Of a stretch of 64,000 nt of DNA, positions 29,019 through 36,243 are shown piece after piece. The position numbers and the translations under genes were made by a program. The notes below the pieces were generated by a model. That model saw nothing but the letters and a program-made list of their open reading frames with translations, was not told the origin of the DNA and made no database searches. Within the stretch, counting starts at the first letter, position 1. Each line of letters opens with the position of its first letter. Origin of the DNA: Planctomycetota bacterium (GTDB taxonomy: Bacteria; Planctomycetota; UBA1135; GCA-002686595); contig JAIOPM010000043.1 in NCBI GenBank assembly GCA_021413885.1, positions 1 through 64,000 on the forward strand, given 5' to 3'.

Positions 29019-29047
29019 TTGCGCGCGCTCGAAACGCCTCGTACACT
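29019..29047 (+). promoter_or_regulatory. candidate promoter of the microcompartment operon
   Basis: TTGCGC at 29019-29024 and TACACT at 29042-29047 are separated by exactly 17 bases, between the upstream terminator and the first shell gene. The leader would be about 73 bases. I saw no clear operator, and no regulator gene is adjacent. Confidence 0.5.
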
Positions 29048-29126
29048 CCTCGCCACTTCGCTCCGCGCGAGCCCGCACCTTCGAGGGCTCGCGACGAACT
29101 CCGAGGAGCGGGGTACACGAGGACCC

Positions 29127-29447
29127 ATGGACAACAACGCACTGGGAATGGTCGAGACCAAGGGTCTCATCGGTTCGATCGAGGCCGCGGACGCGATGGT
29201 CAAGGCGGCCCAGGTCCAGCTCTTCGGCAAGGAGAAGGTCACCGCCGGCCTGGTGACGATGTTCGTCGTCGGCGAAGTCGGCGCGGTCAAGGCCGCGACC
29301 GATGCGGGCGCCGCGGCGGCGCGTCGCGTCGGTGAACTCGTCAGCGTGCACGTGATCCCGCGCCCGCACGATCAGCTGAAGCGCATCCTGCCGGTGTTGA
29401 CGCCGGTGGCGCCCAAGAAGGCGGACAAGGACAAGAACCCGGATTGA
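29127..29447 (+). CDS. BMC-H microcompartment shell protein
   Basis: A single-BMC-domain protein of 106 residues that should form a hexameric shell tile. The signature is clear: [53 protein letters not shown] and [18 protein letters not shown]. The central pore loop reads VTAG rather than the more usual GSG or GGG, which would change pore chemistry. A charged Lys/Asp-rich tail of about 12 residues follows the domain. It is the first gene of the operon, 26 bases before the aldehyde dehydrogenase, and close in sequence to the second BMC-H at 31365. Confidence 0.96.
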   Translation: MDNNALGMVETKGLIGSIEAADAMVKAAQVQLFGKEKVTAGLVTMFVVGEVGAVKAATDAGAAAARRVGELVSVHVIPRPHDQLKRILPVLTPVAPKKADKDKNPD

Positions 29448-29473
29448 GCGGCGCGAGCTAGCGCCCTCCTCCC

Positions 29474-31297
29474 GTGTCCGACATCGATCCCGATCTGCGC
29501 GCCCTGCAAGAGGTGCGCGATTTCGTCGAGCGCTCGAAGCGAGCGTGCGAGGCGATCTCGCACTACTCGCAGGCGCAAGTCGACGCGCTCTGCAAGGCGA
29601 TGGCCGACGCCGGCGCCGCGGCGGCGTACGACATCGGACGCCTCGCGGTCGAGGAGACCGGCATCGGGCGCGTGCACTACAAGGTGCTGAAGAACCTGTT
29701 CGGTTCCGTCGGCATCTGGGAGTCGATCAAGAACGAGAAGTCGGTCGGCATCCTCTCGCGCGACGAGAAGACCGGCATCGTCGAGGTCGGGACGCCTTCG
29801 GGCGTGATCGCGGGCATCATCCCGACCACCAATCCGACGTCGACGGCGTTCGGCAAGGCGCTGATCGCGGTCAAGGGCCGCAACTCGATCGTCATCAGTC
29901 CGCACCCGCGCGCCAAGCGCTGCATCGGCGAAGCGGTCGAAGTGATGCGCCGCGCGATCGAGCGCGTCGGCGGTCCGCCGGATCTCGTGCTCTCGCTCTC
30001 GAACCCGACGATCGAGTCGACGGGCGCGCTGATGAAGCACAAGCACGTTGCGATCATCCTCGCGACCGGCGGTTCGGGTCTCGTCGAAGCCGCGTACTCG
30101 TCGGGCAAGCCCGCGTACGGCGTCGGTCCCGGCAACGTGCCGTGCTACGTCGATCGTTCGGCGGACGTCGTCGCCGCCGCGCGCGCGGTCGTCACCAGCC
30201 AGAGCTTCGACAACGCGACGTTGTGTTGCTCCGAGCAAGCGCTCGTGCTCGACAAGCCGATCGCGGGGCGGCTGCTCGCCGAGATGCAGAAGCGCGGCGC
30301 GTACCTCTGCAACGCAGAGGAGACCGAGAAGCTCGCGAAGTACTGCAACCGTCGCGGCCACATGAACCCCGACGTCGTTGGCCTCGATCCGTGGCGCATC
30401 GCCGACGCGGCGGGCTTCCGCGTGCCGCGCGAAACGACGGTGGTCCTCGCGCACCAAGGCGGCGTCGGCGCCGATTGGCCATTGTCGATCGAGATCCTCG
30501 CGCCGGTGCTCTCCGTGCACGTCGTCGAGAACTGGCAAGAGGGCTGCAAGACGTCGATGCAGATCCTGCAGTACGGCGGCCTTGGCCACACTTGCGCGGT
30601 GCACGCTAAGGACGAGAAGGTCCTCGACGCGTGGTTCCTCGAGAAGCCCGCGAGCCGGATCATCGTCAACGGTCCGTCGTCGCAAGGCGCGGTCGGTTAC
30701 TCGACGTGGTTGATGCCGTCGATGTCGCTCGGTTGCTCGCCGCTCGCCGGCAACATCACCAGCGACAACATCACGTACAAGCACTTGCTCAACATCAAAC
30801 GCGCCGCGTATCCGCGCAAGGATTGGGAGCAAGTCGAGAAGCGCGACCACGAACGCGCCGCGAAGTGGACCAAGGAAACAGCGCCGCGCGGCTCCGGCCT
30901 CTCCGGCGATCCGGGCATCTCCGGCGGCACGTTCGCGCCCGACGTGCGCAGCGCGCTCTCGAGCGAACGCGTCGAGAGCAACTGGCAAGGCAACCCGGTT
31001 TCCGCGTCGTCGCCGAAGGCTTCGTCCGCGCCGAGCGCGACGGCCGTGCCGCGGTCGTTCACGGACGCAGGCGCGCGCGTGAACGCCGCGCCGAAAGCTC
31101 CCGCCGCTCCGCCCGCGCCGATGTCGACGGCGATGAGTTCCGTCACCGCGAACCCGGCGAGCGCACTGCACTCCGGCGGCTCACTCTCGCTGCCCGAGAT
31201 CCGCAACATCATGTCGCACGCCGGTTCGGGTTGTCCGATGGGTCCGTGCAAGGGTTGCCCGCACCAAGAAGTTCAGACCGGAGCGTGCAACGCGTGA
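29474..31297 (+). CDS. CoA-acylating aldehyde dehydrogenase with Cys-rich tail
   Basis: This enzyme should oxidise an aldehyde to its acyl-CoA with NAD inside the compartment, as EutE and PduP do. The ALDH core covers about residues 10-465. It has AGIIPTTNPTSTAFGKALIA, SLSNPTIESTGALMKHKHVA, VGPGNVPCYVDRSADV and the active-site segment FDNATLCCSEQALV with Cys251 as likely nucleophile. The core is closest to the SucD/AdhE-type acetylating dehydrogenases. A Ser/Ala/Pro-rich linker of about 100 residues leads to an amphipathic helix (LSLPEIRNIMSH) and a tail with Cys587, Cys592, Cys595 and Cys605. The helix is a good candidate encapsulation peptide. It is the only recognisable catabolic enzyme in the operon. 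The start is GTG at 29474. Confidence 0.93.
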   Translation: MSDIDPDLRALQEVRDFVERSKRACEAISHYSQAQVDALCKAMADAGAAAAYDIGRLAVEETGIGRVHYKVLKNLFGSVGIWESIKNEKSVGILSRDEKTGIVEVGTPSGVIAGIIPTTNPTSTAFGKALIAVKGRNSIVISPHPRAKRCIGEAVEVMRRAIERVGGPPDLVLSLSNPTIESTGALMKHKHVAIILATGGSGLVEAAYSSGKPAYGVGPGNVPCYVDRSADVVAAARAVVTSQSFDNATLCCSEQALVLDKPIAGRLLAEMQKRGAYLCNAEETEKLAKYCNRRGHMNPDVVGLDPWRIADAAGFRVPRETTVVLAHQGGVGADWPLSIEILAPVLSVHVVENWQEGCKTSMQILQYGGLGHTCAVHAKDEKVLDAWFLEKPASRIIVNGPSSQGAVGYSTWLMPSMSLGCSPLAGNITSDNITYKHLLNIKRAAYPRKDWEQVEKRDHERAAKWTKETAPRGSGLSGDPGISGGTFAPDVRSALSSERVESNWQGNPVSASSPKASSAPSATAVPRSFTDAGARVNAAPKAPAAPPAPMSTAMSSVTANPASALHSGGSLSLPEIRNIMSHAGSGCPMGPCKGCPHQEVQTGACNA

Positions 31298-31364
31298 GCG
31301 CGTCGCACTTCGCTCCGGTGTCGTTCCATTCCTCCCACTGCTCCTCCTCACGAGATAAATCAAC

Positions 31365-31658
31365 ATGGACAGCATGATCGCTCTCGGTCTGATCGAGACC
31401 AAAGGGCTCATCGGCGCGGTCGAAGCCGCCGATGCGATGTGCAAGGCCGCCAAGGTGACGTTGCTCGGTCGCGAGCAATGCGGCGGAGGCTTGGTCACGG
31501 TGATGGTGCGTGGCGAAGTCGGCGCGGTGAAGGCCGCGGTCGAAGCCGGCGCCGCGGGCGCGAAGCGAGTCGGCGAACTCGTCAGCGTCCACGTGATCCC
31601 GCGCCCCGCGGGCGATCTCGACAAGTACCTGCCGCCGTTGCCGACGGACGCGAAGTGA
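31365..31658 (+). CDS. BMC-H microcompartment shell protein
   Basis: A 97-residue single-domain shell hexamer protein. It has [52 protein letters not shown] and [18 protein letters not shown]. The pore loop is CGGG, so a cysteine borders the central pore; together with the VTAG loop of the first BMC-H this implies two tiles with different pores. The gene lies 67 bases after the dehydrogenase. The stretch before its ATG (GAGATAAATCAAC) is unusually A-rich for this genome and may aid translation of an abundant shell protein. Confidence 0.96.
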   Translation: MDSMIALGLIETKGLIGAVEAADAMCKAAKVTLLGREQCGGGLVTVMVRGEVGAVKAAVEAGAAGAKRVGELVSVHVIPRPAGDLDKYLPPLPTDAK

Positions 31659-31706
31659 TCCGCTGACGGAGTTCGCGCGTGATCCGCGCGCGCTCCGTCG
31701 AACGCG

Positions 31707-32357
31707 ATGGCCACTCGATCCTCGAGCTCGATCGACCTGCGCGGCGCGCTGGTGATCGACCACATGCAGCCCCAGTTCGCGGCGACGATCGCCGCGAACT
31801 CGGACGGCTATTTCCCCGTCGTCGGCGAGAGCGCTTTCTGGCTCGAAGTGCGCCCCGGCATCGTGATCAACCGCCTGATGGACGTCGCGCTCAAGCGTTG
31901 TCGCGTCACGCCGGGCGCGTTGGTCACCGAACGCCAGTACGGCACGCTCGAAGTCCACGGCGACGATCAGGGCCAAGTGCGCGAGGCCGGTCGTTTGATC
32001 CTCCAGGCCGCGAACGCGACCGAAGCCGATCAACTGCGTCCGAACCTGATGACCGACGAAGTGATCCGTCAGGTCGACAGCCACCACGCGATGCTGATCA
32101 ATCGCACGCGCAGCGGGATGCTCTTGCTCGCGAACGACACGCTCTACACGCTCGAAGTCAACCCGGCGATCTGGGTGCTGCTCGCCGCGAACGAAGCGGA
32201 GAAGGCGGCGCCGATCCGCATCGTCGGTCTCGGCAACAACGGCGCGGTCGGACGTCTGCGCCTCGCCGGCACCGACGCGGCGATCGACGCCGCGGTCGAG
32301 GCGGTGCATCGCGCGTTGGCCGGAGTCCAAGGCCGCAAGAACGAAGGCGTCGACTGA
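31707..32357 (+). CDS. divergent tandem BMC-domain shell protein
   Basis: A 216-residue protein that I read as two degenerate BMC domains. The first half has FWLEVRPGIVINRLMDVALK, the strand/helix pieces RVTPGALVTERQYGTLEVHG and the closing helix QVREAGRLILQAAN. The second half has LYTLEVNPAIWVLLAANEAE, PIRIVGLGNNGAVGRLRLAG and AAIDAAVEAVHRALAG. The spacing matches the beta-alpha-beta-beta-alpha order of BMC domains, and the LEVxP start is shared by both halves, but the usual ETKG signature is lost. It sits between the BMC-H and BMC-P genes and overlaps the next start as TGATG. A trimeric shell or lumen-facing tile is likely; an exact family name is not secure. Confidence 0.72.
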   Translation: MATRSSSSIDLRGALVIDHMQPQFAATIAANSDGYFPVVGESAFWLEVRPGIVINRLMDVALKRCRVTPGALVTERQYGTLEVHGDDQGQVREAGRLILQAANATEADQLRPNLMTDEVIRQVDSHHAMLINRTRSGMLLLANDTLYTLEVNPAIWVLLAANEAEKAAPIRIVGLGNNGAVGRLRLAGTDAAIDAAVEAVHRALAGVQGRKNEGVD

Positions 32358-32695
32358 TGTTCCTCGGACGCGTGGTCGGCGAAGTGTGGGCGACGAAGAA
32401 GGTCGCGGATCTGGTGGGCAAACGCTTGCTCGTGATCGAAGCGCTCGATGAACGCCGCGATCCGTCCGCGCCGAAGGTGACGCCGGTGGTCGCGGCCGAT
32501 CCGCTCGGCGCCGGCATCGGCGAGCACGTCGTCGTCGCGTTCGGCAAAGCCGCGCGCGTCGCGTTCGGCGGCGACGGTGATTTCGCGTTCGAGGCCGCCA
32601 TCGTCGGCATCGTCGACGACTTCGACGTGCCGAACGCGCCGAAGTCGTGGCGCATGCGCGAAATGCCGGCCGCTCCGGTCGACGGAGGCGCCTGA
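32357..32695 (+). CDS. BMC-P pentamer (EutN/CcmL family) shell protein
   Basis: A 112-residue vertex protein. It begins MFLGRVVGEVWATKKVADLV followed by GKRLLVIEAL, the EutN/CcmL entry motif. It then has VAADPLGAGIGEHVVVAFGK, the central strand of the pentamer, and AAIVGIVDDFDV at the end. Pentamers cap the vertices of the icosahedral shell and allow closure. The ATG overlaps the stop of the preceding gene (TGATG), and its own stop overlaps the next BMC-P in the same way, so the three proteins are probably made in coupled amounts. The C-terminal 15 residues are an extra tail. Confidence 0.95.
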   Translation: MFLGRVVGEVWATKKVADLVGKRLLVIEALDERRDPSAPKVTPVVAADPLGAGIGEHVVVAFGKAARVAFGGDGDFAFEAAIVGIVDDFDVPNAPKSWRMREMPAAPVDGGA

Positions 32696-33009
32696 TGCTC
32701 GTCGGCACCGTCGTCGGCAACGTGTGGGCGACCGTCAAGGACCCGACGTTGAAGGGCTTGCGCCTGCTCGTCATCCAACCATTCACGCTCGACGGCAAAC
32801 CGTCGGCGGAGACGTTGGTCGCCGTCGATCCGCTCGGCGCGGGAATCGGCGAGCGCGTGCTCGTCGTCTTCGGTCGCGCCGCGCGTCACGCGATCGGCCG
32901 CGGCCACGACATCGGATTCCAGAGCGCGGTCGCCGGAATCATCGACCGCATGGAGCTCGACGACGGACGCTCCGTCGGGCCCGTCAAAGAACAAGACACG
33001 GCGCGCTAG
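32695..33009 (+). CDS. BMC-P pentamer (EutN/CcmL family) shell protein
   Basis: A second, distinct vertex protein of 104 residues. It shows MLVGTVVGNVWATVKDPTLK followed by GLRLLVIQPF, then VAVDPLGAGIGERVLVVFGR and SAVAGIIDRMELDD. It shares the fold with its neighbour at 32357, but the surface loops differ, as is usual when a locus has several BMC-P paralogues. TGATG overlap with the upstream gene indicates translational coupling. The next gene starts 21 bases later with GAGAGGAA before its ATG. Confidence 0.95.
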   Translation: MLVGTVVGNVWATVKDPTLKGLRLLVIQPFTLDGKPSAETLVAVDPLGAGIGERVLVVFGRAARHAIGRGHDIGFQSAVAGIIDRMELDDGRSVGPVKEQDTAR

Positions 33010-33030
33010 GGCGCCGCTCGAGAGGAACCC

Positions 33031-33627
33031 ATGGAACGCAACGACTACAACCCGGAGATGCGCGGCGACGTCAAGGTCGCGCACTGCATCGGAATGCTCG
33101 AGCTCTGCTCGGTCGCGCGCGGCGTCGAAGTCGCCGACGCGGTGCTGTGGCAGGCGCACATCGAGCTGCTCTTCTCGACGCCGGTCCACCCGGGCAAGTA
33201 CGTCTTGCTCTTCACGGGCTCCGTCGACGACGTGCGTTCGTCGGTGCGCCGCGGCGCGGAGATCGCCGGCGCCGATCTCGTCGATCAACTCGTGATCCCG
33301 CAGATCCACGAGCAGATCGTCCCGATCCTCAAGCGCAACGGCGGCCACATCAAGGGCGAGCTCGACGCGATCGGCGTGATCGAGACGACGACCGTCGCGT
33401 CGGCGATCGTCGCTGCCGACATCGCGCTGAAGACCGCGACCGTCGATCTGATCGACCTGCGCATCGCGAACGGCCTCGGCGGGAAGAGCTTCTTCACCGT
33501 CACCGGCGAAGTGTCCGACGTGCGTTCCGCGGTCGCGGCCGGCGCGCGCAACGCGCAAGAGAAGGGCCTGCTCGCTCGTGAAGTCGTGATCGCGCGTCCG
33601 CACCCCGACCTCGTCTATCACCTCTGA
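33031..33627 (+). CDS. BMC-T tandem shell protein, PduT-like
   Basis: A 198-residue protein with two BMC domains, forming pseudohexameric trimers. Domain 1 (about 16-100) has CIGMLELCSVARGVEVADAV and TPVHPGKYVLLFTGSVDDV. Domain 2 (about 112-198) has AIGVIETTTVASAIVAADIA, ANGLGGKSFFTVTGEVSDVR and EKGLLAREVVIARPHPDL. The match to PduT is strong through both domains. PduT binds a 4Fe-4S cluster at the trimer pore through the Cys of a CPGK motif; here the residue in that place is His53 (HPGK). Either the cluster is absent or the pore binds another metal. It lies 13 bases before the EutQ-motif gene. Confidence 0.94.
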   Translation: MERNDYNPEMRGDVKVAHCIGMLELCSVARGVEVADAVLWQAHIELLFSTPVHPGKYVLLFTGSVDDVRSSVRRGAEIAGADLVDQLVIPQIHEQIVPILKRNGGHIKGELDAIGVIETTTVASAIVAADIALKTATVDLIDLRIANGLGGKSFFTVTGEVSDVRSAVAAGARNAQEKGLLAREVVIARPHPDLVYHL

Positions 33628-33640
33628 TCGCTGACCGTCC

Positions 33641-33943
33641 GTGGCCCAGAAGCGTCTGATCACCGAGTCCGATGTCCGCGCTCTGGCGCGCGGCGGAGAG
33701 CTCGTGCTCTCGAAGGACGTGATCGTGACGCCGGCCGCGCTCGACGCGGCGTTCGAACGAGGGCTTCGCGTCGTGCGAGTCGAGAAGAGCGCCGAGGCCG
33801 CGCCCGCCACCGTCGCTCCCGCCTCGAATCTCTGGCAGCGCATGCACCAGGGCGACGGCACGTACGTCGTGCAGGTCAAGAACGGCCGCGCGACCATCTC
33901 GCGCATCACCGATCAAGGCCCGATCCTCTTCGGCGTGGAATAG
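33641..33943 (+). CDS. small EutQ-motif microcompartment protein
   Basis: A 100-residue protein from GTG 33641. Residues 1-45 (LITESDVRALARGGELVLSK then DVIVTPAALDAAFERGLRV) match the N-terminal motif of EutQ and related microcompartment proteins, of the form LITxxDVR...IITPxAxxxAxxxG. A linker of Ala, Pro and Ser leads to a second conserved-looking segment, SNLWQRMHQGDGTYVVQVKN followed by GRATISRITDQGP. The rest of EutQ, a cupin, is absent. It has the same N-terminal motif as the ACT-domain gene that follows 10 bases later, so the two may share a docking site. Function unknown; scaffolding or cargo recruitment is inference. Confidence 0.75.
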   Translation: MAQKRLITESDVRALARGGELVLSKDVIVTPAALDAAFERGLRVVRVEKSAEAAPATVAPASNLWQRMHQGDGTYVVQVKNGRATISRITDQGPILFGVE

Positions 33944-33953
33944 GCGCCCGATC

Positions 33954-34457
33954 ATGAGCCGCTTCCTGACCGCCGAAGACGTGCGCCGCGCGAGCTCCGG
34001 CTCGATCGTCGTCGACGAGAACACGATCGTGACTCCGCAAGCCGCGGAGACCGCGCGCGAACTCGGCAAGGTGATCACGACGTCGAAGGGCGAGTACACG
34101 CCGCCGACTCCCGACCGCGGCCCGGACGCCGACCGCGCGCGCACCGTCATCCCGAACATGCCCGAGCCGGTCGACAGCGACGTCGAATCGACGACGATGA
34201 TCGTCACCGCGGTGGGCAAGAACCGTCCGGGCGTGCTCGCCGAACTGACGGCCGCCCTCGCCGAATTCCAAGCGAGCGTCCACGACATCAGCCAACGCGT
34301 GGTCGAGGGCTACTTCCATCTCATCCTCGTGGTCGAGACCCCGCAGGGCGTGCAGTTCAGCGCGCTGAAGCAACGCCTCGAATGCCTCGGCAACCCCGAC
34401 GACTACGCGGTGCGAGTGATGCACGAGCGCGTGTTCCGCTTCATGCACCGCGTTTGA
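33954..34457 (+). CDS. EutQ-motif / UPF0237 ACT-domain fusion protein
   Basis: A 167-residue protein made of two known parts. Residues 1-42 (MSRFLTAEDVRRASSGSIVV then ENTIVTPQAAETARELGKVI) match the EutQ-type microcompartment motif also seen in the gene before it. After a Pro/Asp-rich linker, residues 78-167 form an ACT domain close to the UPF0237 family: MIVTAVGKNRPGVLAELTAA, FQASVHDISQRVVEGYFHLI, and the closing VRVMHERVFRFMHRV that corresponds to the conserved IF..M end. UPF0237 proteins are normally stand-alone at about 90 residues and paired with UPF0210. It ends the operon. A ligand-sensing role is a family inference; the ligand is unknown. Confidence 0.85.
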   Translation: MSRFLTAEDVRRASSGSIVVDENTIVTPQAAETARELGKVITTSKGEYTPPTPDRGPDADRARTVIPNMPEPVDSDVESTTMIVTAVGKNRPGVLAELTAALAEFQASVHDISQRVVEGYFHLILVVETPQGVQFSALKQRLECLGNPDDYAVRVMHERVFRFMHRV

Positions 34458-34476
34458 ACTCCGTGGCAGTTTCCAC

Positions 34477-35640
34477 ATGAACGAGGCTCGCCGGTCGGAT
34501 CCGAGATGCCCTCACTCAGGATGCCCTTCGTTGGAAGAGGCGATTGAACGGAGTGCGCTGTGGAATCGGAATCCGAAGCGGATGCACAAGGTGGGCACGG
34601 CATGGCTCATCGAACGCCCGACTCTTGAAGTGCTCCATGGCGTCGTCCCCGACGAACTTATCGGGAAGCCCGCTGAGGTCGTATCTCCGGTCTACGCGGG
34701 CATGAAGCCTCGGCACCATCCGACGTTCGTTCAGGTTCGCGTGGGGACAGAGGAACTGGAACTGCCGACGGACGCGCTCCGCGTGCCTGATTCGGCAACC
34801 GCCGCCTTTGCAAGTACGGACGGTGCTCCCGATGAGCTTCGAGTGTGGCGCTTGATCGCCCACCATCAACGGAAAGATGAAGCGGTCCGGTGGTCGGAGC
34901 AGGAAGGGCGTATCTCCGTCGGGTGGGGGGACATCGGTGATCTACTGCAACATCGACCGGCGAACGCGCAGGCAATCACGAGGCTCGTCAAGAATCAGTA
35001 CAAGGACCTGCCGAACGCACACCTCGGAGGCCCTAGTCTCTGGAACTTCTTCGCTGAGATGCGCGAGGGTGATCTCGTGATCGTGCGCGGGGGTGCCGAG
35101 TCCTATGTCGTCGAGGTGGCAGGTGGGTATGAGTGGCGGACGTCAGCGGAATCCTTCACACCCGACTACAACCACCAACGGCGTGTTGTGCCGGCAAGTG
35201 ACGACGTCGTCGATGACCTGCGGGATAGGGTCCGTCTCAGGCCCGCTTCGAGACAAAGCGCGCGATGGGCTGTTGCCCTCTATTTGGCCGACGCACCTAT
35301 TGGGCTCCGTGGATCCGGGGCAGAGCGCCTTCTAGAAGGCACCAGCTTCGAGATCGTCGCAACCCGCATCGAGCGAAACCGCAAGGCAAGAAGCGAGTGC
35401 ATCAAGCACCATGGGTGGACGTGCATGGCGTGCCGCCTCGACCTTCAGAAGAAATACGGTGAGCTCGGGCGGGAGTTCATTCACGTTCATCACCTGAAGC
35501 CGCTCGGGGAGTCCGAGGGAGAACGGAGCGTCGATCCAAAGGTCGACCTTGTGCCTCTTTGCCCGAATTGTCACTGCATGATTCACAGGAGACGGGTGCC
35601 GTTGACCATCGAAGAGCTGCGGTCGTATCTCCGTACCTGA
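34477..35640 (+). CDS. HNH endonuclease with PUA/EVE-like sensor region
   Basis: A 387-residue protein that I read as a modification-dependent (type IV-like) restriction nuclease. The N-terminal third has no clear match. Residues about 110-225 (VWRLIAHHQRKDEAVRWSEQ, GRISVGWGDIGDL, SLWNFFAEMREGDLVIVRGG) resemble EVE/PUA-like modified-base readers. The C-terminal HNH domain shows CMAC, FIHVHHLKPLGE and LVPLCPNCHCMIHRR, giving four zinc-type cysteines and the catalytic HH. It begins 19 bases after the microcompartment operon, and its codon use is visibly less GC-rich than its neighbours, which suggests recent acquisition. No methylase is adjacent. Confidence 0.82.
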   Translation: MNEARRSDPRCPHSGCPSLEEAIERSALWNRNPKRMHKVGTAWLIERPTLEVLHGVVPDELIGKPAEVVSPVYAGMKPRHHPTFVQVRVGTEELELPTDALRVPDSATAAFASTDGAPDELRVWRLIAHHQRKDEAVRWSEQEGRISVGWGDIGDLLQHRPANAQAITRLVKNQYKDLPNAHLGGPSLWNFFAEMREGDLVIVRGGAESYVVEVAGGYEWRTSAESFTPDYNHQRRVVPASDDVVDDLRDRVRLRPASRQSARWAVALYLADAPIGLRGSGAERLLEGTSFEIVATRIERNRKARSECIKHHGWTCMACRLDLQKKYGELGREFIHVHHLKPLGESEGERSVDPKVDLVPLCPNCHCMIHRRRVPLTIEELRSYLRT

Positions 35641-35740
35641 TCGTTGGATGGCCACGGGCCGCGTGCTCGCCCAAGGAAGGCGTGCAACCGTTCGGCGGCT
35701 TGTCGGTCTTGCTTCCGGGGAACAGAATGGAGGCATGGCG

Positions 35741-35953
35741 ATGAGTCGCGAGGATCTGCGGAAGCTCTCGGTCGCCGAGCGGCTCGAGCTCGTCGAGACG
35801 ATCTGGGAGACGCTCGAACAAGACGGCGCGGTCGAACCGCCGTCCGAGGAACTGAAGCGCGAGCTCGATCGACGCTGGGCGGAACACTTGCGCGATCCGT
35901 CGGCCGCGAAGACGTGGGACGAGACTCGCGAGGACCTGGATCGACGGTCGTGA
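35741..35953 (+). CDS. antitoxin of a ParE-type toxin-antitoxin pair
   Basis: A 70-residue acidic protein: MSREDLRKLSVAERLELVET, IWETLEQDG, then a helical stretch ending DETREDLDRRS. This is the layout of the addiction-module component family (TIGR02574 type) found next to ParE/RelE toxins. The ATG at 35741 sits seven bases after GGAGG, whereas the in-frame ATG at 35735 is too close to it, so I chose 35741. The stop overlaps the GTG of the toxin gene (GTGA). The antitoxin is expected to bind the toxin and repress its own promoter. Confidence 0.85.
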   Translation: MSREDLRKLSVAERLELVETIWETLEQDGAVEPPSEELKRELDRRWAEHLRDPSAAKTWDETREDLDRRS

Positions 35954-36243
35954 AGGCGCGTCTCCTCGCGGCGGCGCGAAGGGACCTTCGAAACATCGAG
36001 CACTGGTACCGTTCGCGCGCCCCTGGCGTCGACGCGTCGTTTCGGGCGGCCTTCGAGATCGTGTTCCGGCGTATCGAGCGGCACCCGCTCGGACACCCGA
36101 TGGTGCATGGTTCCTTTCGACGCGCGTTGCTCGCGCGTTTTCCGTACGCCGTCTACTTCGTCGTGACGGCGCGCGGCGTGTGGATCGTCGCGGTGCAGCA
36201 TCTCGCACGGGATCCTCGGAGCGTGTGGCGGCGCGCGCCGTGA
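35950..36243 (+). CDS. ParE/RelE-family toxin
   Basis: A 97-residue basic protein with the ParE-fold pattern. It begins with the strand and helix VKARLLAAARRDLRNIEHWY, continues to AFEIVFRRIERHPLGHPMV, and ends with the core strands RRALLARFPYAVYFVVTARG and VWIVAVQHLARDPRSVW. ParE toxins poison gyrase and RelE toxins cut mRNA; the family cannot be split here with confidence, though the C-terminal HLARDP is usual in ParE-like members. The GTG start at 35950 overlaps the antitoxin stop. The pair lies beside the HNH gene in what looks like an accessory insertion. Confidence 0.87.
   Translation: MKARLLAAARRDLRNIEHWYRSRAPGVDASFRAAFEIVFRRIERHPLGHPMVHGSFRRALLARFPYAVYFVVTARGVWIVAVQHLARDPRSVWRRAP

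Noticed and set aside
29127..34457. Fucose/rhamnose-type planctomycete microcompartment
   Set aside because: No aldolase, PduL, acetate kinase or lactaldehyde enzyme is in the operon, and PduT-like and tandem BMC proteins are present.
35648..35740. Longer antitoxin starting upstream
   Set aside because: The added residues are Arg-rich and lack a ribosome site, whereas GGAGG is well placed for the ATG at 35741.
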